A DNA stretch of 64,000 bases. Origin: Hydrogenophaga flava NBRC 102514 (lineage in GTDB: Bacteria > Pseudomonadota > Gammaproteobacteria > Burkholderiales > Burkholderiaceae_C). This document shows positions 11,258 through 20,771 of this stretch, in pieces (within the stretch, counting starts at the first letter, position 1; the number at the start of each line of letters is the position of its first letter). The translations under genes were made by a program, and so were the position numbers. A model generated the notes under the pieces. The model searched no databases and was not told where the DNA came from. It saw only the letters and a program-made list of their open reading frames with translations. The stretch is taken from the NCBI RefSeq assembly GCF_001571145.1, contig NZ_BCTF01000003.1, positions 186,001 to 250,000 of the forward strand, given 5' to 3'.

Positions 11258-11862
11258 CACGACTTGGTCCCTCCCTGTGCGGTGCCGTAGGCCGTGCCCC
11301 AGCCCCAGACTTCGGCGCCCTTGCCACGGCGCAGCACGCGGCTGCGGAAGATGTCAGCCACCACGTCGCCGTCGCCGGCGAGCAGGGCCTTGGTCGAGCA
11401 CTGCTCGGCGCAGGCCGGCAGCTTGCCTTCGGCCAGGCGGTTGCGGCCGTACTTCTCGAACTCGGCTTCGCTGCCGTGCTCCTCCGGGCCACCGGCGCAG
11501 AAGGTGCACTTGTCCATCTTGCCGCGCACACCGAAGGTGCCCGAACTGGGGAACTGCGGTGCGCCAAAGGGGCAGGCGTAGCTGCAGTAGCCGCAGCCGA
11601 TGCAGACGTCCTTGTCGTGCAGCACCACACCTTCGTCGGTGCGGTAGAAGCAGTTGACCGGGCAGACCGCCATGCAGGGCGCATCGCTGCAGTGCATGCA
11701 GGCCACCGAGATCGACTTCTCGCCGGGCACGCCATCGTTGAGCGTGACCACGCGGCGGCGGTTCACGCCCCAGGGCACCTCGTGCTCGTTCTTGCAGGCG
11801 GTGACGCAGCCGTTGCACTCGATGCAGCGCTCGGCGTCACAGATGAATTTCATTCGTGCCAT
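11257..11862 (-). CDS. fdh3B: Formate dehydrogenase beta subunit, FDH3 type
   Basis: 201 residues carrying four [4Fe-4S] cluster motifs: CIECNGCVTAC (about 13-23), CMHCSDAPCMAVCP, CIGCGYCSYACP, and a split set KCTFCAGG...ACAEQC. It wires electrons from the alpha subunit to the cytochrome b subunit. Unlike E. coli FdnH (about 290 residues) it has no C-terminal membrane helix, as in the short FDH3 form. ATG at 11862 gives MARMKFICD; an internal ATG three codons in is equally possible. It follows fdhA by 11 bases. Confidence 0.96.
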   Translation of the reverse strand: MARMKFICDAERCIECNGCVTACKNEHEVPWGVNRRRVVTLNDGVPGEKSISVACMHCSDAPCMAVCPVNCFYRTDEGVVLHDKDVCIGCGYCSYACPFGAPQFPSSGTFGVRGKMDKCTFCAGGPEEHGSEAEFEKYGRNRLAEGKLPACAEQCSTKALLAGDGDVVADIFRSRVLRRGKGAEVWGWGTAYGTAQGGTKS

Positions 11863-11873
11863 CGTGCGTCTCC

Positions 11874-14834
11874 TTATGCTTTCTCGACGTTGCAGACCGT
11901 CGTCTTGGTTTCTTGCATCATGGTCACGATGTCGTAACCGTAGGTGGTCGAGGTGTTGATGGCCTCGCCGCGCACCACCGGCATCGCGCCGCTCGGGTAG
12001 TAGGCTTTCATGTCCTCGCCCTGCCAGCGGCCGGAGAAGTGGAAGGGCATGAACACCGTGTGCTCGTCCACCCTCTCGGTCACCAGGGCCTGCACGTTCA
12101 GGCGCGCACCGGTGGGGGTGCTGACCCAGACGCGCTCGCCGTTGCGGATGCCGCGGGCCGCCGCGGCGGCCGGGTTGAGCTCGATGAACATCTCCTGCTG
12201 CAGCTCGGCCAGCCAGGGGTTGGAACGCGTCTCTTCGCCGCCGCCCTCGTACTCGACCAGGCGGCCCGAGGTCATGATGAACGGGAATTTCTCGTGGACC
12301 TTGTCCTCGATGTTCTTCTGCTGCAGCGACTTGTAGAGGATGGGCAGGCGCCAGCGGTTCTTCTGGTCGTCGTGGCTGGGGTACTTGGCCACAAGGTCGG
12401 GACGGATGCCGTAGATCGGCTCACGGTGCTGCGGGATGCCGTCGGGGAAGTTCCAGACGATGGCGCGCGCCTTGGCGTTGCCGAACGGGTGGCAGCCGTG
12501 GGCCATGGCCACGCGGATGATGGCGCCCGTGGGGTCGGTCTTCCAGTTCTTGCCTTCGGCCTTGGCCTTCTCGGCATCGCTCAGGTCGTCCCACCAGCCC
12601 AGCTTCTTGAGCAGCAGGTGGTCGAACTCGGGGTAGCCGGTGGTGATCTCGGAGCCCAGCGAGTGCGAGCCGTCCTCGGCCAGCAGGCTCACGCCGTCCT
12701 TCTCCACGCCGAAGTTCGCGCGGAAGTTGCCACCGCCATCCATCACGTGCTTGGACGTGTCGTACAGGTTGGGCGAACCGGGGTGCTTGATCTCCGGCGT
12801 GCCGTAGCAGGGCCAGGGCAGGCCGAAGTAGTCACCCGACATGTCGTAACCGGTCTCCTTGTCCACCACCTTGCCCTTGCACTTGAGCGTCTTCACGTCG
12901 AAGGCGCCCATGTTGCGCATGTGGGCCTTCAGGCGCTCGGGGCTCTGGCCGGTGTAGCCGATGGTCCAGACGCTGCGGTTGATCTCACGCAGGATGTCCT
13001 CGACCACGGGCTCGTCCATGCCCTTGACCTGCTGCATCTTGTAGTTCTTGCACAGTTCCTTGTCGAAGCCCAGCTTCTGCGCGAACTGGTACATGATCAT
13101 GTGGTCGCTGCGGCTCTCCCACAGCGGGTCGATCACCTTCTCGCGCCACTGGATGGAGCGGTTGGATGCGGTGCAGGAACCGCTGGTCTCGAACTGCGTG
13201 GCCGCCGGCAGCAGGTAGACCGCGCGGTCGGGGTTCAGGTCTTCCGGCTTGCCGGGCATGGCCGCCATGGCCGCGGTGGCCGACGGGTACGGGTCCACCA
13301 CCACCAGCAAGTCCAGCTTGTCCATCGCGCGCTTCATCTCCAGACCGCGGGTCTGCGAGTTGGGCGCATGGCCCCAGAAGAACACGCCGCGCAGGTTCGG
13401 GCCCTGGTCGATCAGCTCGTTCTTCTCCAGCACACCGTCGATCCAGCGCGAGACGGTGATGCCGGGCTTTTCCATCATGCCCTCGGCGTACTGGGCCTTG
13501 ATCCAGTCGTACTCCACACCCCAGGTGGCTGCGAAGTGCTTCCAGGAACCGGCGGCCAGACCGTAGTAGCCGGGCAGCGAATCGGGGTTGGGGCCGACGT
13601 CGGTCGCGCCCTGCACGTTGTCGTGGCCGCGGAAGATGTTGGTGCCGCCACCGCTCTTGCCCACGTTGCCCAGCGCCAGTTGCAGGATGCACGAAGCGCG
13701 CACCATGGCGTTGCCGATGGTGTGCTGCGTCTGGCCCATGCACCACACGATGGTGGCGGGCTTGGCCTCGGCCAGCATCTTGGCCACCTTGGCCATCTGC
13801 TCTTCCTTGACGCCACAGGCCTCTTCGACGGCCGCTGGAGTCCACTTGGCCAGCACCTCCTCACGCACCTTGTCCATGCCATAGACACGGTCGTTGATGT
13901 ACTGCTTGTCTTCCCAGCCGTTCTTGAAGATGTGGTGCAGCAGACCAAACAGGAAGGGGATGTCGGTGCCCGAGCGGATGCGCACGTACTCGTCGGCCTT
14001 GGCGGCCGTGCGGGTGAAGCGCGGGTCCACCACGATCATCTTGCAGCCGTTTTCCTTGGCGTGCAGCATGTGCAGCATGGACACCGGGTGCGCCTCGGCG
14101 GCATTGGAGCCGATGTACAACGCGCACTTGCTGTTCTGCATGTCGTTGTACGAGTTGGTCATCGCGCCATACCCCCAGGTGTTCGCGACGCCGGCCACCG
14201 TGGTGGAGTGGCAGATGCGCGCCTGGTGGTCGCAGTTGTTGCTGCCCCAGAAGCTGACGAACTTGCGCAGCAGGTAGGCCTGTTCGTTGTTGTGCTTGGA
14301 CGAACCGATGAAGTAGACCGAATCCGGGCCGCTGGCCTCCTTCAGCGCCTTCATCTTGGCGGTGATCTCTTCCAGCGCCTGGTCCCAGCTGATCTTCTGG
14401 TACTTGCCGTTGACCAGCTTCATCGGGTAGCGCAGGCGGTACTCGCCGTGGCCGTGCTCGCGCAGGGCCGCGCCCTTGGCGCAGTGCGACCCGAGGTTGA
14501 TCGGCGAGTCGAACACCGGTTCCTGGCGCACCCAGACGCCGTTCTCGACGATGGCATCGGTCGCGCAACCCACCGAGCAGTGGGTGCAGACGGTGCGCTT
14601 GACTTCGATCTTGCCGGTGCCGTCGATCGAGCCACCCGAAGCGGCCTTGGCCTTCTTGACCAGGGTCAACTGCGAGGCGGCGATGCCGACGCCGACACCC
14701 AGGCCCGAGCGGCGCAGGAACGAGCGGCGATCCATGGTGGGCAGTGCCGACGCCAGGCCGCGCTGCAGGCTGTGAACAAAGGCGTGGCTGCGGCCGGTGG
14801 CGGCCGCGCCCGCTGATTTTTTGGTGAGCAACAT
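11874..14834 (-). CDS. fdhA: Formate dehydrogenase alpha subunit, Cys-type, TAT-exported
   Basis: 986 residues. Catalytic Mo/W-bis-MGD subunit oxidising formate to CO2. An N-terminal region with twin-arginine motif DRRSFLRR (35-42) and hydrophobic stretch points to TAT export to the periplasm. The [4Fe-4S] ligands are Cys83, 86, 90 and 118. The catalytic residue is Cys208 in QARICHSTTVAG, followed by His209; the equivalent E. coli FdnG position is selenocysteine, and no in-frame TGA is present here. The bis-MGD binding domains fill the rest, ending RWQGEDMKAYYPSG. I start at MLLTKKSAG; the frame runs 239 residues further up into intergenic DNA. Met34 is an alternative start. Confidence 0.97.
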   Translation of the reverse strand: MLLTKKSAGAAATGRSHAFVHSLQRGLASALPTMDRRSFLRRSGLGVGVGIAASQLTLVKKAKAASGGSIDGTGKIEVKRTVCTHCSVGCATDAIVENGVWVRQEPVFDSPINLGSHCAKGAALREHGHGEYRLRYPMKLVNGKYQKISWDQALEEITAKMKALKEASGPDSVYFIGSSKHNNEQAYLLRKFVSFWGSNNCDHQARICHSTTVAGVANTWGYGAMTNSYNDMQNSKCALYIGSNAAEAHPVSMLHMLHAKENGCKMIVVDPRFTRTAAKADEYVRIRSGTDIPFLFGLLHHIFKNGWEDKQYINDRVYGMDKVREEVLAKWTPAAVEEACGVKEEQMAKVAKMLAEAKPATIVWCMGQTQHTIGNAMVRASCILQLALGNVGKSGGGTNIFRGHDNVQGATDVGPNPDSLPGYYGLAAGSWKHFAATWGVEYDWIKAQYAEGMMEKPGITVSRWIDGVLEKNELIDQGPNLRGVFFWGHAPNSQTRGLEMKRAMDKLDLLVVVDPYPSATAAMAAMPGKPEDLNPDRAVYLLPAATQFETSGSCTASNRSIQWREKVIDPLWESRSDHMIMYQFAQKLGFDKELCKNYKMQQVKGMDEPVVEDILREINRSVWTIGYTGQSPERLKAHMRNMGAFDVKTLKCKGKVVDKETGYDMSGDYFGLPWPCYGTPEIKHPGSPNLYDTSKHVMDGGGNFRANFGVEKDGVSLLAEDGSHSLGSEITTGYPEFDHLLLKKLGWWDDLSDAEKAKAEGKNWKTDPTGAIIRVAMAHGCHPFGNAKARAIVWNFPDGIPQHREPIYGIRPDLVAKYPSHDDQKNRWRLPILYKSLQQKNIEDKVHEKFPFIMTSGRLVEYEGGGEETRSNPWLAELQQEMFIELNPAAAAARGIRNGERVWVSTPTGARLNVQALVTERVDEHTVFMPFHFSGRWQGEDMKAYYPSGAMPVVRGEAINTSTTYGYDIVTMMQETKTTVCNVEKA

Positions 14835-14851
14835 CGTGGGGCTCCTCGGGT

Positions 14852-15070
14852 TCAGATCCGGGTGGTCTTGTAGTACTGCTTGACGTGATCGGTCAGGCTG
14901 TAGCCACCGCCCCGCTCGGGGGCCGGACGGGGCGCGGCCTCGGGTTCCGGTGTGCCCTGCGTGCCGGGCAGCAGGCTGGCCGCCGCGGCCAGCGCACCGG
15001 CGGTGCCAGCGCCCGCAAACAGCGTGCGGCGGTTCAGGCGGCCTCGGGATTCGGGTTGGGGCTTGCTCAT
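14852..15070 (-). CDS. Formate dehydrogenase region TAT-signal peptide protein
   Basis: 72 residues, first gene of the operon. It has a twin-arginine signal (RGRLNRRTLFAGAGTAG) and a short tail ending YSLTDHVKQYYKTTRI. Proteins of this kind are found next to FDH alpha genes as 'formate dehydrogenase region TAT target'; their role is unproven, perhaps a small subunit or export partner. The ATG at 15070 is preceded by AGGAG at seven bases' distance, much better than the upstream ATG at 15328. Seventeen bases separate it from fdhA. Confidence 0.88.
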   Translation of the reverse strand: MSKPQPESRGRLNRRTLFAGAGTAGALAAAASLLPGTQGTPEPEAAPRPAPERGGGYSLTDHVKQYYKTTRI

Positions 15071-15262
15071 GCGTGTCTCCTGTGGGAACAACGCCCGGCT
15101 GGCGTGCACCGGCACACCATGTGGGCTTTTTGCATATGTGGAATCTAACCAAGGCCCCGTGCCGGCGCAAGCCGACGCCATGCATCGGCGCTCGCCGGCG
15201 GAACGGGTTGACAGCCCAGCCGACCCGGTCTGCTGGCACCGGCACGAAAGCGACCGCCTTCC

Positions 15263-15279
15263 AGCCAGAACCATGCCAA
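15263..15279 (-). promoter_or_regulatory. Sigma-54 (-24/-12) promoter of the formate dehydrogenase operon
   Basis: Minus-strand sequence TTGGCATGGTTCTGGCT has the invariant GG and GC exactly ten bases apart, and matches the consensus YTGGCACGRNNNTTGCW at all but two fixed positions. Predicted transcription start near 15252. It fits the adjacent sigma-54 activator gene and the palindromes 138 and 160 bases upstream. Confidence 0.7.
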
Positions 15280-15383
15280 CCCAACACATCCCCCAACAAC
15301 GGCATCCGGGCTTTGAACCACCCTCCAAACCACCTGTTCCAAGGGATTACCCGCAGCTCCGGCACCGCAACCACCCCTCGTGG

Positions 15384-15396
15384 CGACAGGCTGTCG
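15384..15396. promoter_or_regulatory. Upstream activator palindrome 1
   Basis: CGACAG-G-CTGTCG, a perfect palindrome with a single centre base (15390). It shares the core CGACA(G/A)-N-(C/T)TGTCG with the second palindrome; centres are 22 bases apart, two helical turns. It lies about 138 bases upstream of the predicted fdh start, the usual place for an enhancer-binding activator. Confidence 0.65.
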
Positions 15397-15403
15397 AGAC
15401 CGG

Positions 15404-15420
15404 CGCGACAAATTGTCGCG
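15404..15420. promoter_or_regulatory. Upstream activator palindrome 2
   Basis: CGCGACAA-A-TTGTCGCG, 8-bp perfect arms around position 15412. Probable stronger binding site of the same dimeric regulator, about 160 bases upstream of the predicted fdh start and about 100 upstream of the regulator's start codon, so it could also act in autoregulation. Confidence 0.65.
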
Positions 15421-15430
15421 AGCCGCTGCA

Positions 15431-15455
15431 CACCGCCACCGCTGCACTGGCGGTG
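15431..15455. other. Inverted repeat in the regulator leader
   Basis: CACCGCCA and TGGCGGTG form perfect 8-base arms around a nine-base loop. There is no T-run. It could fold in the mRNA leader of the regulator or bind a protein. A further palindrome ATTGGCGCCAAT lies at 15467-15478. Confidence 0.45.
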
Positions 15456-15520
15456 CGCGCTGTCGGATTGGCGCCAATATCCGAGTGAATTGCTCCACCT
15501 CCTCCGTAGAATGCCGTCGG

Positions 15521-16926
<1,406 letters not shown>

Positions 16927-16927
<1 letters not shown>

Positions 16928-18963
16928 TGAGACTGCCCACGCCGCGCTGGCTCGCCACCTCGGTGCGCAACAAGCTGCTGGCGATGGCGCTGCTGCCGCT
17001 GCTGGTGGTGTTCCCGCTGCTGGTGCTGGCGATCGCGGTGTGGAGCAGCGTCACCTACGACCGCCTGCTCATCACCAAGGTGCGCAGCGACCTGGCCGTG
17101 GCGCGCGGCTACTTTGACCAGACCCTGGCCGAGGTGGGCAGTGGCACGCGCGGCGTCGCGCGCTCGCAGCGCCTGCTGCAGGCCATGGCCGGCGGCGACC
17201 TGGCCGCACGCCTGGCCGCTGACCGGCAGGAGCTGGGGCTGGACTTCCTGCTGCTCATGCGCCACGACGACCCGCGCGCCACACTGCCCTCCGGGGTGGC
17301 CTCGCTGCTGCAGACGACCATGACGACGCCCGCAAGGTCGGCGCAGATCGTGCGCCTTTCGCGCGACGAACTCGCGGCCCTCGCCCCGCAACTGCTGCCG
17401 CGCCTGCACATCCCGCTGGTGAGCACGCGCAACGCCGCGCCCGATGCCCGCGCCACGGAAGACCGCGCCCTGGTGCTGCTGGCGCTGCAGCCGGTGCTGG
17501 ACGCCGCTGGCCAGCCCCAGGCCCTGCTGGTGGGCGGCCTGCTGCTCAACCAGAACCTGGACTTCATCGACCACATCAACCGTATCGTCTACCCCGACGG
17601 CGCCCTGCCCTTCGGCAGCGAGGGCACGGCCACCCTGTTCCTGGACGACGTGCGCATCACCACCAACGTGCGCCTGTTCCAGGACCAGCGCGCCATCGGC
17701 ACGCGCGTGTCGCAGACCGTGCGCGACCGCGTGCTCGGCCAGGGCCAGACCTGGCTGGACCGCGCCTTCGTCGTCGACGACTGGTACGTCTCGGCCTACG
17801 AACCGCTGCTGGACGCCGCGGGCCAGCGCGTGGGCATGCTCTACGTTGGCTTTCTGGAATCACCCTTCCGCTGGGTGCGCCACGCCATGCTGGCCGTCAT
17901 CGGCCTGATCTTCCTGGCGGTGATGGCGGTGTCGGCCTGGTTCTCGGTGCGCTGGGCGCGCAGCATCTTCCGCCCGGTGGAGCAGATGAACCGCACCATG
18001 CAGCGCGTGGAAGATGGCGAGAGCGCCGCCCGCGTGGGTGCGCTGCCGGCGCGCGACGAGCTCGGCGCCCTGGCCAGCCACCTGGACCAGCTGCTGGACG
18101 TGATCGACGAGAAGACCACCGCGCTGCGCCGCTGGGGTGAAGAACTGGATCTGAAGGTGGCCGAGCGCACGCGCGAGCTGAAGCAGAGCAACGCCTCGCT
18201 GCGGCTGGCGCAGCAACAGCTCGTCAAGAGCGAGAAGCTAGCCGCCATCGGCCAGCTCACGGCCAGCATCGCGCACGAGATCAACAACCCGATCGCGGTG
18301 ATGCAGGGCAACCTCGACCTGATCCGCGACACCCTGGGCCCGCAGGCCCAGCCGGTGACAGCCGAATTCAAACTGCTGGACGAACAGGTCGAGCGCATGC
18401 GCCTGATCGTCACCCAGCTGCTGCAGTACGCGCGGCCCACCGAGTACGCCGGCTATGTGGAGACGCTGGACCTCAACCAGACCGTGCACGACAGCCTGGT
18501 GCTGGTGGCGCACCTGCTGGCGCAGACCCGCATCGAGGTGGTGCGCGATCTGCAGGCCACGCAGCGCGTGGGCCTGAACCGGCAAGAGCTGCAGCAGGTC
18601 ATCATCAACCTGCTGATCAACGCCATCCAGGCCATGCCGCAGGGCGGCACGCTGCGACTGCTCACACGGGACTGGGCCGACGAGCACGGCGCGTGCGGTG
18701 CGCTGCTGCAGGTGCAGGACTCGGGTCCGGGGCTGGCACCGGGCGTGGCCGAGCGCCTGTTCCGGCCCTTCTTCACCACCAAGAACGACGGCAACGGGCT
18801 GGGCCTGTGGATCAGTCTGGGGCTGGTGGAGCGCTACGGTGGTGGCATCGTTGCAGGCAACCGGGAGGATGGCCACAGCGGCGCGGTGTTCAGCGTGCGG
18901 CTGCTGACCGAGCCGCAGGCGCCGGCGGCGGTGAACACACGGGACGGACGGCCCGGCGGATGA
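16927..18963 (+). CDS. Sensor histidine kinase, partner of the sigma-54 regulator
   Basis: 678 residues. Membrane helix 1 about 18-40, a large periplasmic sensor domain 41-318 of Cache-like character, helix 2 about 319-341, HAMP (to about 395), a coiled coil, HisKA with phospho-acceptor His450 (SIAHEINNP), and a HATPase domain with N box Asn565 (NLLINAIQAM), DSGPGLAPG and GNGLGLWIS (from 623). It phosphorylates the coupled regulator. The ligand is unknown; its extracytoplasmic location would suit formate or another small carboxylate, which is only inference. The ATG at 16927 overlaps the regulator stop codon. Confidence 0.95.
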
Positions 18964-18989
18964 ACCGGTGGCGTGTGCCGCGCTTGCGG

Positions 18990-19658
18990 TCACTGCAGGG
19001 CGGGGACGCCAAGCCTCGTGAGCACGTCGACCACCAGCTGCGAGCCGCCCCACCACAGCAGCACCACCGACGTGGCGGCCACCAGCGTCGCCACGTGGCC
19101 GGCCAGCAGCATCAGGCCATCGCGCAGGCGCAAGCCCCAGGCGGTCAGCACCATGGCCAGGGCGGGCAGCACATTGTCGAAGCTGATGACGGGCACCGGC
19201 ACCACCATGGACACACCCGCCACCGACAGCATCAGGCCGTTGGCCCAGCGCGCGGAGTGGTGGCTCAGGCCCAGCAGCCGCGGCCGCCCCAGACGTGCCA
19301 CCAGGTGGATGACACGGGACAGCATGCGGGTGAGCAGCTCCCGGACGCGGTCGTTCAACGTCCGCTCACCGAGCCACGCAGGCAGGGGCACCGACCGGCC
19401 GGCGCAAAGCCCGAACGCGATCACGAGACAGAAGACGCCCACGGCCGAGCCCATGCCGGGCAGGGCCACCGGGAACAGCAGGGGCATGGCCAGCAGGGCC
19501 AGCCAGACCAGACGCTGGCGGCTGTCATGACCGATGGTGTCGGCCAGGGTGCCGCCCATGGAGGACAACTGGGCGTCCACGATCCGCGCCACGGTGGCGC
19601 GGCGCCGGTCCTTGCGGAGCTCGGAGGGTGTCGGGGTGGGGGATGGCTGGCCTGGCAT
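18990..19658 (-). CDS. ExoD-like membrane protein
   Basis: 222 residues with a charged N-terminus and several hydrophobic segments (about 53-70, 72-88, 140-160 and 165-205). The central VALPGMGSAVGVFCLVIAFGL and SVAGVSMVVPVPVISFDNVLPAL are typical of the ExoD family, named for a rhizobial exopolysaccharide-defective mutant; the biochemical role is unknown. It ends 26 bases from the convergent kinase gene. Confidence 0.85.
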   Translation of the reverse strand: MPGQPSPTPTPSELRKDRRRATVARIVDAQLSSMGGTLADTIGHDSRQRLVWLALLAMPLLFPVALPGMGSAVGVFCLVIAFGLCAGRSVPLPAWLGERTLNDRVRELLTRMLSRVIHLVARLGRPRLLGLSHHSARWANGLMLSVAGVSMVVPVPVISFDNVLPALAMVLTAWGLRLRDGLMLLAGHVATLVAATSVVLLWWGGSQLVVDVLTRLGVPALQ

Positions 19659-19823
19659 GCGGGTTCAAGGAGACGCGTGGTCTCTCTGAAGGAAAAAACA
19701 CCTGCACTGTGCCCGCTGGCGGCTCGCGTTGCAAGGAGCCTGGGCCGAAGGGGCGGATCGAAAAAAACTGAACGCCGCGCCGCCGTGCCGACTCACACTG
19801 TGCAACCTCACCATTGCTCACCG

Positions 19824-20771
19824 ATGCCGGCACCCCCCTTCGACCCCGACTCCCCCCTGCTGTTCGTCATCAATGCCGGCGCCGGCGCCCAGGACATCGA
19901 CGCCAAACGGGCCGTGATCGAGTCGGCCCTGGCGGCGCGCGGCCGCCGGGGCGAACTGCGGGTATGCGAGCCGGCCGAGCTGCCGCGCGTGGCGGCCCGG
20001 GCCGCGGCGGAGGCGGTGCAACGCCGTTCGGCGGTGGTCGCCGTGGGCGGCGACGGCAGCCTCAATGCGGTGGCCCAGGCGGCGCACGCGGCCGGCTGCG
20101 CCATGGGGGCGATGCCCTACGGCACCTTCAACTACTTCGCCCGCACCCACGGCATCCCCACCGACCCGGCCGCGGCGGCGCAGCTGCTGCTGGACGCGCG
20201 ACCGCGGCCGGTGCAGGTGGGTGCCATCAACGACCGGGTGTTCCTGGTCAACGCCAGCCTGGGCATCTACCCCGAGCTGCTGCAGGACCGCGAGGCCTAC
20301 AAGGCGCGCTTCGGCCGCAGCCGCTGGGTGGCCTTTGTCGCGGCCTGCGCCACGCTGCTGCGCGCGCAGCGCCGGCTGCGCCTGCACATCGAGCTGGGCG
20401 ACCAGGTGCGGGACGTGAAAACGCTGACGCTGTTCGTGGGCAACAACCGCCTGCAGCTGGAGCAGTTCGGCGCCACCCCGGAAGACACCGTCGCCGGCAC
20501 GCCCGGGCATGGCAGCATGGCCGCGCTGATGCTGCGCCCGATCGGCACCCTGTCCATGCTCGGCCTGCTGCTGCACGGCGCCATGGGCCGCCTGGGCGAA
20601 GCGGCCGGCGTGGAGAGCTTCGAGTTCCACCACCTGGTGGTTCGGCCGCGGCTGCTGCCGGGCCGCCGGGAGGTGATGGTGGCCTTCGACGGCGAGGTGG
20701 CTCGGATGCGCGCACCGATCGACTTCCGCGTGCTTGAACAGCCGCTCTACCTGCTGCAGGCCGATTCATGA
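19824..20771 (+). CDS. Diacylglycerol kinase family lipid kinase
   Basis: 315 residues. The DAGK catalytic domain is marked by LLFVINAGAGAQ at the start and the nucleotide-binding motif AVGGDGSLNAVAQ (74-86), then MPYGTFNYFARTHGIP. Such enzymes phosphorylate diacylglycerol, sphingoid bases or similar lipids at the membrane; the substrate here is unknown. I start at the ATG at 19824 since the upstream part overlaps the kinase and ExoD regions in shadow frame. Its stop overlaps the metallophosphoesterase start by four bases (ATGA). Confidence 0.92.
   Translation: MPAPPFDPDSPLLFVINAGAGAQDIDAKRAVIESALAARGRRGELRVCEPAELPRVAARAAAEAVQRRSAVVAVGGDGSLNAVAQAAHAAGCAMGAMPYGTFNYFARTHGIPTDPAAAAQLLLDARPRPVQVGAINDRVFLVNASLGIYPELLQDREAYKARFGRSRWVAFVAACATLLRAQRRLRLHIELGDQVRDVKTLTLFVGNNRLQLEQFGATPEDTVAGTPGHGSMAALMLRPIGTLSMLGLLLHGAMGRLGEAAGVESFEFHHLVVRPRLLPGRREVMVAFDGEVARMRAPIDFRVLEQPLYLLQADS

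Larger units (their letters stand above)
15071..15520. other. 450-bp divergent control region, fdh operon / two-component system
   Basis: The only gene-free stretch over 300 bases in the window. On the fdh side: about 180 bases of predicted leader, then a sigma-54-like -24/-12 element at 15263-15279. In the middle: two related palindromes at 15384-15396 and 15404-15420. On the regulator side: an 8-bp-arm hairpin at 15431-15455 and a 12-bp palindrome at 15467-15478. I see no credible protein-coding gene inside it, only shadow frames. Confidence 0.8.

Noticed and set aside
14200-14220. Selenocysteine codon in fdhA
   Set aside because: The catalytic codon is TGC (Cys) and the frame contains no internal TGA.
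11856-14816. 986-codon open frame on the plus strand opposite fdhA
   Set aside because: Antisense shadow of a high-GC gene; no family resemblance, His/Val/Leu-rich composition typical of such frames, and fdhA on the other strand is unmistakable.
15240-15290. Other GG/GC pairs near 15150-15250 as sigma-54 promoters
   Set aside because: Several candidates have nine or eleven bases between GG and GC; only 15263-15279 has the required ten.
15384-15420. LexA (SOS) box
   Set aside because: The palindromes have CGACA-N-TGTCG cores with one-base centres, not CTGT-N8-ACAG spacing.
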